Position numbers and translations under genes: made by a program. 64,000 nucleotides of DNA from the NCBI RefSeq assembly GCF_024756235.1, contig NZ_JANUGY010000014.1:82590-146589 (forward strand), written 5' to 3'. Source of the DNA: Massilia kyonggiensis (lineage in GTDB: Bacteria > Pseudomonadota > Gammaproteobacteria > Burkholderiales > Burkholderiaceae_D). The notes under the pieces were generated by a model. That model was not told the origin of the DNA. It saw only the letters and a list, made by a program, of their open reading frames with translations, and searched no databases. Positions 27,472-33,970 of the stretch are shown here, piece after piece. Within the stretch, counting starts at the first letter, position 1. Each line of letters starts with the position of its first letter.

Positions 27472-27485
27472 GTTAAACGTTTAAC
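27472..27485. promoter_or_regulatory. Perfect 14-bp LacI operator
   Basis: GTTAAACGTTTAAC is fully palindromic with the central CG expected for LacI/GalR proteins. It begins 2 bp after the -10, covering the transcription start of the uronate dehydrogenase gene, an ideal repressor position. It serves as the reference for the other operators in the locus. Confidence 0.8.
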
Positions 27486-27502
27486 ATACAGCGAGCCTGT
27501 CC

Positions 27503-28327
27503 ATGACCCAAGCGACCGAGTCCAAGCCTTTCCATCGACTTCTCCTGACCGGCGCCGGCGGCGGCCTCGGCACCATGCTGCGCGAGCGCATCAAGCCCTG
27601 GGCCGACGTGGTCCGCCTCAGCGACATCAAGGACATCGCGCCCGCGGGTGAGGGCGAGGAAGTCGTGCGCTGCGACCTGGGCGACCGCGCCGCCGTGATG
27701 GCGCTGACGGAAGGCGTGGACGCCGTGCTGCACTTCGGCGGCGTCTCCGTCGAGGACACGTTCGAGACGATCATGCATGCCAACATCCTCGGCCTGCATC
27801 ACCTGTACGAGGCCGTGCACAAGCGCGGCATCAAGCGTGTGATCTACGCGAGTTCCAGCCACGTCGTCGGCTACTACCCGACCACGCAGGTCGTCGACGC
27901 CAACGCGCCGCTGCGGCCGGACGGCATCTACGGCGTGTCGAAATGCTTCGGCGAGGCCTTGTCGCGCTATTACTTCGACCGCTTCGGCATCGAGACCGTG
28001 TGCCTGCGCATCGGCTCGTCGTTCGGCGAGCCGCGCAACGCGCGCATGCTGGTCACGTTCCTCGCGTACGACGACCTCGTCGAACTGGTGCGCTGCGCGC
28101 TGTTCACGCCGCGCGTGGGCCACACGATCACGTACGGCGTGTCGGACAACCCGGTGCGCTGGTGGGACAACCGCGCGGCCGCCCACCTGGGCTTCGAGCC
28201 GCGCCACAGCGCGCGCGCCTTCGCCGACCGCTTCCCGGCCGGCGGCACGTGGGCGGAGGCGGGCGACATCACGGCCGTGTACCAGGGCGGGCCCTTTCTG
28301 ACGGCGGGACCGATCTACGAAGACTGA
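27503..28327 (+). CDS. udh: NAD-dependent uronate dehydrogenase
   Basis: A 274-residue short SDR-type enzyme. It has the Rossmann motif TGAGGGLG near residue 15, the DLGDRAAV acid for NAD, the serine in YASSSHVVGY and the catalytic Tyr-x3-Lys in YGVSKCFGEAL. Together with the AFADRFPAGG C-terminus and the length this is the pattern of uronate dehydrogenase, which oxidises glucuronate or galacturonate to the aldarolactone. It sits alone on the plus strand between the LacI gene and the TonB receptor, with a strong repressed promoter and its own terminator. It links the polymer-degrading enzymes to the aldarate pathway, whose later genes are not in the window. Confidence 0.85.
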   Translation: MTQATESKPFHRLLLTGAGGGLGTMLRERIKPWADVVRLSDIKDIAPAGEGEEVVRCDLGDRAAVMALTEGVDAVLHFGGVSVEDTFETIMHANILGLHHLYEAVHKRGIKRVIYASSSHVVGYYPTTQVVDANAPLRPDGIYGVSKCFGEALSRYYFDRFGIETVCLRIGSSFGEPRNARMLVTFLAYDDLVELVRCALFTPRVGHTITYGVSDNPVRWWDNRAAAHLGFEPRHSARAFADRFPAGGTWAEAGDITAVYQGGPFLTAGPIYED

Positions 28328-28347
28328 CGCGAAGCGCGGAAGTGACG

Positions 28348-28376
28348 GGCCGGCGCAGAGATGCGCCGGCCGTTTT
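28348..28376 (+). terminator. Terminator of udh
   Basis: A perfect 10-bp stem GGCCGGCGCA / TGCGCCGGCC with GAGA tetraloop is followed by GTTTT. It lies 20 bp after the udh stop. Confidence 0.88.
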
Positions 28377-28377
28377 C

Positions 28378-28593
28378 AATTCGGGGTCAGAGCACATTTT
28401 CCGCAAAATTCGGGGTCAGAGCACTTTTCGGTGCAAGGTCCATGAGGCAAGCGCGAAGAAGTGGTAGACGAAGGTCCGCCTGCCCGCATGATGATGTGTT
28501 GGGCTTTATTCGATGTTTATTGCGCAGCTGGAAATTAATCTGAAATGTGCTCTGACCCCGAATTCTTAAAAAAATGTGCTCTGACCCCGAATT
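28378..28593. repeat. Composite intergenic repeat, copy A
   Basis: Two direct units AATTCGGGGTCAGAGCAC(ATTT) at 28378 and 28407 face two inverted units (AAATGTGCTCTGACCCCGAA) at 28543 and 28572, around a unique core of about 110 bp. The symmetric, protein-free structure resembles a REPIN or a non-autonomous element. With the udh terminator it fills most of the 352-bp gap between udh and the TonB receptor. No transposase is encoded. A second copy lies at 52556. Confidence 0.85.
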
Positions 28594-28679
28594 ATGGAAA
28601 TGGTTCGAGATAAAAAAATGCCGCCAGGTCGCCCCGGCGGCATCGAGGGAAACGCGGGCCCGGGGCCAGCGGAGGAAAC

Positions 28680-31163
28680 TCAGAATTTCAAGTCAAGACG
28701 CACGCTGTAGAAGCGGAACACGTCGCGCGGCGGCACCCAGCTGTTGACCGTGATGGCCGGCGACGTCGACGTCGGGCCGGCGCGGTACGACGGGCCGCTG
28801 GCGTTGGCGTTGCCGATGTAGAAGCGGTCGAACAGGTTGTTGATGCGGAAGGACAGACGCCACATGTCGTTGTTCTGGCGCAGGCCGAAGCCAAGGTCCG
28901 TGATCGAGTACGCGTTGTTCACCGAGCGCGGATCGTTGTTGATGTTGGTCTGGTACTCGGTCTGGTAACGCACGTACGCGTTCACGAAAGCCCAGTACGG
29001 CCGCTCGGCGAAGTGATAGTCGTAGTTGGTGCCGATGTTGACCTTGTTCTTCGGCGTGCCCGGGAAGATCCCGCCCGACAGGTCCTGCACGCCCGTCGTC
29101 GAGCCGGCACGGATCGGGAAGCAGGCGCGGTTCCAGCCGCCCAGCGAACCGCCTTCGCCCAGCCCCGTCGTGCCGATGGCGGGGTTCGTGTTGTCCTGGT
29201 AGCAGGGGCCGTTCTTCCAGTCGACGATCTCCGGACGCGTGTACGCGTACGACACGTTCATCGACCAGTTCGACGTCAGCAGGAAGTGCGAGTCGATTTC
29301 GACGCCGCGCGTGCGGATCTTCGGGATCGAGTTCAGTTGCGTGTAGATGGTCGGGTCGTTCGGCAGCACGAACGACGTGTTCTGCTGATAGTTCTTGAAG
29401 TCCGTCTTGTAGATTGTGGCCGCGAGCGACATGCGGTTGTGGAACAGGTTCGCCTTGGTCCCGAGTTCGATACTGCGGCTCGTCTCCGGCGCCACGGGGA
29501 ACGCGGCCGCCGCCTTCAGGCCGCTCGTCACGTCGTACGCGAGGCCCTTGTAGCCGGTGGCCGTCATCGCATACACCATCCAGTCGCTGTTGATCTGCTT
29601 CTGGATCGACAGCTTGCCCGTCGTCGCCCAGTCGCGGTTGCCGCTGCTGGAAAACTGGTCCTGGCCGACGGGTCCCGGCACGAACGTCGAGCGGTCCAGC
29701 TGGTCGGTGTAGAAGTTGCGGATGTAGTTGAAGCCCGACGTCTCCACGTTGCGGCGGATGCCCGCGACCAGCGTGTACGTCGGATAGAAGTCCCACGTGG
29801 CCTGGCCGAACACGGCGCGGTTCACGTTGTAGATGTCGGTGTAGTAGTTCGTGGGACTCGACGGCGAGCTGGCCGTGCAGACGCTCGGGCGCACGCAGAA
29901 GCCGCGGATGAAGTGGCGGTCGATCTCGTTCTGCGCCCACCACAGGCCGGCCACGTAGCGCAGCTTGCCGACGTCGGGTGACACGTAACGGAATTCCTGC
30001 GTCTTCGAACGGATGTCGTACGTGCCGAACTGCGCGTTCCCGACGCTGAATTTCGTCTCGCCCGGTCGCGCGATGGTGGGCACGTCGACGAAGTCCTGGT
30101 CGCGGTAATCGTTTGCCTTGTAGTGCTCGTACGAGGAGATCGACATCAGGGTGCCGTCGTTCGGCAGGTTGTACGAGAACTTCAGGCCCGTGCCGAACGT
30201 GGTCGAGTTGATCCCGGTCGGGAAGTCGCGCCGCACGTTGCGGTTGTTCGGATCGTACGGGTTGATGCCGGCCAGCGTGAGCGACGCGGGCAGCTGCGGG
30301 TTGCCGTTCATGTACGCGGTCGCGAGGTCGGCCTGGGCGCCCGCGCGGTAAAAGCCGTTCACGGCCGTCACGCCGCGGCTGTTTTCCTGCGCGTTGTAAT
30401 GCGGCGTGAAGTCGATCTCCAGGTCCTTGATCGGTTTCCACTGGAACTTGGCCATGATCGTCCTGCCGCCCGACCCGTTGACCTTCTGGCCGTTCGTCAG
30501 GTTCGTGAAGTTGCCGGGCATGTCGCTCTTGTTGACGGCGATGCGCATGCCGAAGTCGTCGCGCAGCTTGCCGCCGACCGATGCGCCCACGCGCCACTCG
30601 TGGTCGTTCGTATAGTAGGCGTTGGCGCGGTAGACGATCGGACCGCTGATGGGCTTCGTGACGATGTTGATGGCGCCGGCCACGGCGGACTTGCCGAACA
30701 GCGTCGACTGCGGCCCTTTCAGCACTTCCACGCGCGCCACGTCGGCCAGGTCGCGGAAGGCCTGGAACTGGCTGGCGATCGGGATGTCGTCGATGATGAC
30801 GGAGACGTCGGACTCCACGCCGATGCCGACGGAGACGGTACCGATACCGCGCATGAAGATGGCGTTGTTGGCGGCGGTCGTGCCCGACGACAGCGTCAGC
30901 GACGGCGTCAGGTTGATGACGTCCTCGATCTCGCGCACGTTGTTGCGCTGGATCTCCGCTTCGGACAGCACGGAGATCGACTCCGGCACGTTTTCCAGCC
31001 GCTCCACGCGCTTGTTCGCGGTGACCAGCACGGTCTGCAACTGGTTCGGACTCGGGTTTTCCTGCGCCTGCGCCGGCGCTGCCCAGTGGGCGACGGCGAT
31101 CGCGACGACGGCCGCCACGGGCTTGACCGCGATCCGCGCGCCCGGTGTTCTCTGCTTGCTCAC
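28680..31163 (-). CDS. TonB-dependent outer-membrane receptor
   Basis: An 827-residue receptor. The GTG start at 31163 has a proper SD (AAGGAG). A signal peptide ends near AQAQ, a plug domain follows (ENVPESISVLSEAEIQRNNVREIEDVINLTPSLTLS, MRGIGTV, VEVLKGPQSTLFGKSAVAGAINIVTK), then a long beta-barrel ending in FYSVRLDLKF. The TonB-box region is near TVLVTANKR. The sequence belongs to the large family of Sphingomonad/Oxalobacter receptors that import oligosaccharides. It is downstream of the GH88 gene (18 bp), so the pair forms an operon, implying import of lyase-derived oligosaccharides. There is no SusD partner, as usual in proteobacteria. Confidence 0.87.
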   Translation of the reverse strand: MSKQRTPGARIAVKPVAAVVAIAVAHWAAPAQAQENPSPNQLQTVLVTANKRVERLENVPESISVLSEAEIQRNNVREIEDVINLTPSLTLSSGTTAANNAIFMRGIGTVSVGIGVESDVSVIIDDIPIASQFQAFRDLADVARVEVLKGPQSTLFGKSAVAGAINIVTKPISGPIVYRANAYYTNDHEWRVGASVGGKLRDDFGMRIAVNKSDMPGNFTNLTNGQKVNGSGGRTIMAKFQWKPIKDLEIDFTPHYNAQENSRGVTAVNGFYRAGAQADLATAYMNGNPQLPASLTLAGINPYDPNNRNVRRDFPTGINSTTFGTGLKFSYNLPNDGTLMSISSYEHYKANDYRDQDFVDVPTIARPGETKFSVGNAQFGTYDIRSKTQEFRYVSPDVGKLRYVAGLWWAQNEIDRHFIRGFCVRPSVCTASSPSSPTNYYTDIYNVNRAVFGQATWDFYPTYTLVAGIRRNVETSGFNYIRNFYTDQLDRSTFVPGPVGQDQFSSSGNRDWATTGKLSIQKQINSDWMVYAMTATGYKGLAYDVTSGLKAAAAFPVAPETSRSIELGTKANLFHNRMSLAATIYKTDFKNYQQNTSFVLPNDPTIYTQLNSIPKIRTRGVEIDSHFLLTSNWSMNVSYAYTRPEIVDWKNGPCYQDNTNPAIGTTGLGEGGSLGGWNRACFPIRAGSTTGVQDLSGGIFPGTPKNKVNIGTNYDYHFAERPYWAFVNAYVRYQTEYQTNINNDPRSVNNAYSITDLGFGLRQNNDMWRLSFRINNLFDRFYIGNANASGPSYRAGPTSTSPAITVNSWVPPRDVFRFYSVRLDLKF

Positions 31164-31181
31164 AACGTCTCCTTGGTTTTT

Positions 31182-32402
31182 CTAATGAAAACTGCCAGTC
31201 CCGCTGCGCGCCGCCTTCAGGCGCAGCAGCGCCTCCAGAAAGTAGTAATCCGCGTAATTCAGCGGTACATCGATTTCCGATTTGGCCGGCTTGTGGCCGG
31301 TTGCATGCTTGAGGAGGAAGCCGCCGTTCTCACCAGGCTTTGCGAGGTACGCACTGGACGACAGGCTGCGCAGCGTCTGTTCCGCGAAGTCGCGGTAGCG
31401 CGCGGCCGTCTCGCGGTCGGAGAACGCCGCCAGTTCCAGCAGGGCGGAGGCGGCGATGGCGGCGGCGGACGTGTCGCGCGGGGCGTCGGGAATGGCCGGG
31501 TCGTCGAAGTCCCAGTAGGGCACCTTGTCGGCCGGCAGGCGTGGATGGGTCGTGTAGAAGCGGGCGATCCTGTGCGCCTGCCGAAGGTATTCGTCGCGAT
31601 GCGTTTCGCGGTACATCATCGTGTAGCCGTACAGGCCCCACGCCTGTCCGCGTGCCCATGCCGAGTCGTCCGCGTAACCTTGCACGGTCACGCGCGCACG
31701 CACGGCGCCCGTCTTCGGGTCGTAGTCGACGAGGTGGAAGCTGGAGCCGTCGGGGCGGAAGTGGTTCTTCAGCGCGGTGTCGGCATGGGCGATGGCGATC
31801 TCGCGGTAGCGCGGTTCGTTCGCGGCTTTCGACGCCCACATCAGCAGCTCCAGGTTCATCATGTTGTCGATGATGACGGGGAAAGCCCACGTCGTATTGG
31901 GCCACAGGTCCCACGACTGGACGCTGCCGACTTTTGGATTGAAGCGCGTGATGAGCGTCGTCGCGCCGGCCAGCAGGGCGTCGCGGTAGGCCACGCGGGT
32001 GGCCGCGTCGTCGACGAGGCGCAAGCCGTTGCCGTAGCCGGCGCCCAGCATGAAGCCGAGATCGTGCTGGGACTTGTCGAATTTCGCGGGGGCCGTCAGC
32101 GCCGTGTAGCGCATCGCGGCCGTTTTCCAGGCGGCGTCGCCGGTGGCTTCGAACAGGTACCACAGCGAGCCGGGAAAGAAGCCGGCCGTCCAGTCGCCCG
32201 GTCCGACCATTTTGACTTCGCCGCGCTCCACGGTGCGCGGAAAGCCTGGTTTACCCGCAGCCTTGTCCAGCAGGACGCGGTATTGCGCGGTAGCGACCTT
32301 GAAGTCTTGTGCGATGACGGCGTCGATCGGTTCCGCGGCCGTTGCGGCCAGCGGCGCGCAGGCCGCCAGCAGGATCCCGCAGAAAATCGTTTTCGCAGTC
32401 AT
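31182..32402 (-). CDS. GH88 unsaturated glucuronyl hydrolase
   Basis: A 406-residue enzyme with signal peptide (to about residue 23). It shows the family 88 signatures DWTAGFFPGSLW, QHDLGFM (Asp114), VIIDNMMNLELL (Asp179), ARGQAWGLYGY, PYWDFDDP and NYADYYFLEALLRL; Asp114 and Asp179 correspond to the two acids needed for hydration of the double bond. The enzyme removes the 4,5-unsaturated glucuronyl residue from oligosaccharides released by lyases. It is the first gene of an operon with the TonB receptor. Its upstream region carries an operator-like site and a separate inverted repeat. Confidence 0.9.
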   Translation of the reverse strand: MTAKTIFCGILLAACAPLAATAAEPIDAVIAQDFKVATAQYRVLLDKAAGKPGFPRTVERGEVKMVGPGDWTAGFFPGSLWYLFEATGDAAWKTAAMRYTALTAPAKFDKSQHDLGFMLGAGYGNGLRLVDDAATRVAYRDALLAGATTLITRFNPKVGSVQSWDLWPNTTWAFPVIIDNMMNLELLMWASKAANEPRYREIAIAHADTALKNHFRPDGSSFHLVDYDPKTGAVRARVTVQGYADDSAWARGQAWGLYGYTMMYRETHRDEYLRQAHRIARFYTTHPRLPADKVPYWDFDDPAIPDAPRDTSAAAIAASALLELAAFSDRETAARYRDFAEQTLRSLSSSAYLAKPGENGGFLLKHATGHKPAKSEIDVPLNYADYYFLEALLRLKAARSGTGSFH

Positions 32403-32421
32403 CGCCCCGTCTCCTTGTTGG

Positions 32422-32449
32422 TCTGATTATTGAGCAAATCGTAATCAGA
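32422..32449. promoter_or_regulatory. Inverted repeat upstream of GH88-receptor operon
   Basis: TCTGATTA (32422-32429) and TAATCAGA (32442-32449) are perfect complements separated by 12 bp. The site lies 20 bp before the GH88 start. The arms differ from the LacI operator, so a second regulator or an mRNA hairpin is possible. Confidence 0.5.
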
Positions 32450-32474
32450 ACGCGAAGCGGTGTCAACAAAAATA

Positions 32475-32488
32475 GGAAAACGCTTAAC
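32475..32488. promoter_or_regulatory. LacI-type operator, GH88 operon
   Basis: GGAAAACGCTTAAC keeps the AAACG core and TTAAC arm of the locus operator (about 11 of 14 positions). It lies about 75 bp before the GH88 start, at a plausible promoter position. Confidence 0.55.
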
Positions 32489-32556
32489 TACGTGTTTTCA
32501 GGGCGTGAGTACGTGCCGATCGGCGTTCGAGAGAAATCGTTTTGCCGGAAAGGCGG

Positions 32557-32847
32557 CTAGAATGGCGGCGGGTCGTCCGGCAGTGCCGGCGGCACGTCGA
32601 GGTCGATCGTCGTACGCGGCAGGCGCGCGAGATCGGCACCGTCGACGAGCGCCTGCGCCTGGAACGCGGCATGCGCGCGCACACCATGCTTTTGCACGGA
32701 CACGAGCAGGATGGGCAGGGTGGGGAAGTACGGGCGCAGGCGTTCCAGCAGCACGTCGCCGACGCCGGGCGCGACCCACGCCGGCGGCGGAAAGGCCAGC
32801 GCCACGCGCACGCCTTTCAGTTCGGTGAGGGCGACTTCGAGTTTCAA
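32557..32847 (-). CDS. Small unknown protein coupled to S24 repressor
   Basis: About 96 residues, beginning at a TTG that overlaps the repressor stop as TTGA (MKLEVALTELKGVRVALAFPPP). There are no ATG alternatives near the overlap. The protein is proline- and leucine-rich with a central LLERLRPYFPTLPILLVSVQ and a Pro/Asp-rich tail ending DDPPPF; no domain is recognised. Codon use matches neighbouring genes and the frame is open over the whole length. The translational overlap suggests it works with the repressor, perhaps as an antirepressor or partner, but that is only inference. Confidence 0.5.
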   Translation of the reverse strand: MKLEVALTELKGVRVALAFPPPAWVAPGVGDVLLERLRPYFPTLPILLVSVQKHGVRAHAAFQAQALVDGADLARLPRTTIDLDVPPALPDDPPPF

Positions 32848-33554
32848 ACGCGGTCGCTTTCCTTGCGCACGACGCGGCCGATGACGATGCACGCATTGCC
32901 CTGGCAAAGTTTGCGGTGGTATTTGCGCTGGTCCGGATTGTCGGAGGTCAGCCACCATTTGCCGGCGTCGCGCGTCAGCCGCTTCACGACCGCTTCGCCT
33001 TCGTAGTTGAACGCATACACGGCGCCGTCCACGAGCTTGGTGTCGAGCGTGTTGATGATGACGATGTCGCCCGCGTACAGCGCCGGCTCCATGCTCTCGC
33101 CCTTGACGAGGATGGCCATCAGGTGGTCGGGATGGTAGTTGTGCCGTTCGATCCACGTGCGGCGCATGCCGAGCGTGCCGCCGTCGCGGCGTTCCGGTTC
33201 CGTCTGGAAGCCCGTGATCCCGGCCGACAACCGCAGCTTGACCATGCGGATCTGGACGAAGTCCGCATCGTCGTTGTCGGCCGGGCGCACCGGCATGCCG
33301 TCCTTCAGGCCGTGGAAGGGCGCCTGGCGCGGGTCGCCTTCGCCGGTCATCAGCCAGATGTGCGAGAACCCGAGTTCGCGCTCGATGTTCAGCGCGTAGC
33401 GGATGTCCATCGACTTGATTTTCCCGGTCAGCCACTGGTTCACCACGCTTTTTGACGCGCCCGAGGCTTTGACGAGGCCGGTCTGGCCGCGCTCGCCTTC
33501 CAGTTGCGGCGTGGCGCGGTAGATGTGGTCGAGGCGTTCGGCTAAGAGGTTCAT
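32844..33554 (-). CDS. CI/LexA-like S24 repressor
   Basis: A 236-residue phage-type repressor. Residues 1-70 contain an HTH (GLVKASGASKSVVNQWLTGKIKSMD). The C-terminal S24 peptidase domain has the catalytic Ser154 (KGESMEPALYAGDIVIIN) and Lys191 (AVVKRL), with Ala-Gly at 111-112 as a possible self-cleavage bond, so it may respond to RecA like LexA or CI. The ATG at 33554 has SD AGGA; an upstream GTG is less likely. It is divergent from a holin-like gene, and two direct repeats lie between them. Either a prophage remnant or a domesticated SOS-type switch. Confidence 0.85.
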   Translation of the reverse strand: MNLLAERLDHIYRATPQLEGERGQTGLVKASGASKSVVNQWLTGKIKSMDIRYALNIERELGFSHIWLMTGEGDPRQAPFHGLKDGMPVRPADNDDADFVQIRMVKLRLSAGITGFQTEPERRDGGTLGMRRTWIERHNYHPDHLMAILVKGESMEPALYAGDIVIINTLDTKLVDGAVYAFNYEGEAVVKRLTRDAGKWWLTSDNPDQRKYHRKLCQGNACIVIGRVVRKESDRV

Positions 33555-33576
33555 GTTCAGGTCCTGCACTCAATTA

Positions 33577-33614
33577 AGTTTAGTGTTCTTGACGTTGATC
33601 AGTTTAGAGTTCTA
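33577..33614. promoter_or_regulatory. Paired operator repeats of the S24 repressor
   Basis: AGTTTAGTGTTCTT (33577-33590) and AGTTTAGAGTTCTA (33601-33614) are direct repeats 24 bp apart (12 of 14 identical), just before the repressor gene in the divergent region. Two-turn spacing fits cooperative dimer binding by a CI-type repressor. Confidence 0.6.
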
Positions 33615-33681
33615 TACTGGACTCTACTCGACTTGCCGGGGTTTGTGAAGGGGAGCGAGCTATCGATGGGGGAGAACAGTG

Positions 33682-33894
33682 ATGAACAGACCAAGTATCT
33701 TCGGCGTGGCCAGCTATGTCGCGGGCATGGCGTCGATCGGCGCGTCGTTGACCATGGCGGACGTCGGCGCGGCGGTGGGTATCGCGACCGCCGTCCTGAC
33801 CTGCCTGACCAATACCGTGTACACGTACCGCCGCGACCGGCGCGAGCAACGCGAGTGCGAGGCGCGGCTCGCACAGCTGGAGCGGCAGACGTGA
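33682..33894 (+). CDS. Holin-like small membrane protein
   Basis: A 70-residue protein with a well-placed SD (GGGGGAG). Two hydrophobic segments (about 6-24 and 28-48) are followed by a strongly charged tail (YRRDRREQRECEARLAQLERQ). The MTDxGxxVGIxTAxxT...YxxRRDRREQ pattern is that of class II-type phage holins, which permeabilise the inner membrane during lysis. No endolysin, spanin or other phage gene is near. With the divergent S24 repressor it looks like the residue of a lysogenic switch and lysis cassette. Confidence 0.72.
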   Translation: MNRPSIFGVASYVAGMASIGASLTMADVGAAVGIATAVLTCLTNTVYTYRRDRREQRECEARLAQLERQT

Positions 33895-33897
33895 GCG

Positions 33898-33925
33898 CGT
33901 CACTTTGATCCAGATCAAAGTGACG
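33898..33925. promoter_or_regulatory. FNR/ANR box inside a 28-bp palindrome, ftsH upstream
   Basis: TTGATCCAGATCAA (33905-33918) fits the FNR/ANR consensus TTGAT-N4-ATCAA exactly. It is embedded in a longer perfect inverted repeat (13-bp arms, 33898-33910 and 33913-33925). The centre is about 60 bp before the ftsH start, consistent with activation. The long palindrome could also end holin transcription, but no U tract follows. Confidence 0.65.
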
Positions 33926-33970
33926 TGGGCGTGATCTGTCAGACAGTGGGGCGAGAGGTGTAGGCGCTGA

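Noticed and set aside
28378..28593. CRISPR-like array
   Set aside because: The four units are two direct and two inverted, without regular spacers, so it is not a CRISPR.
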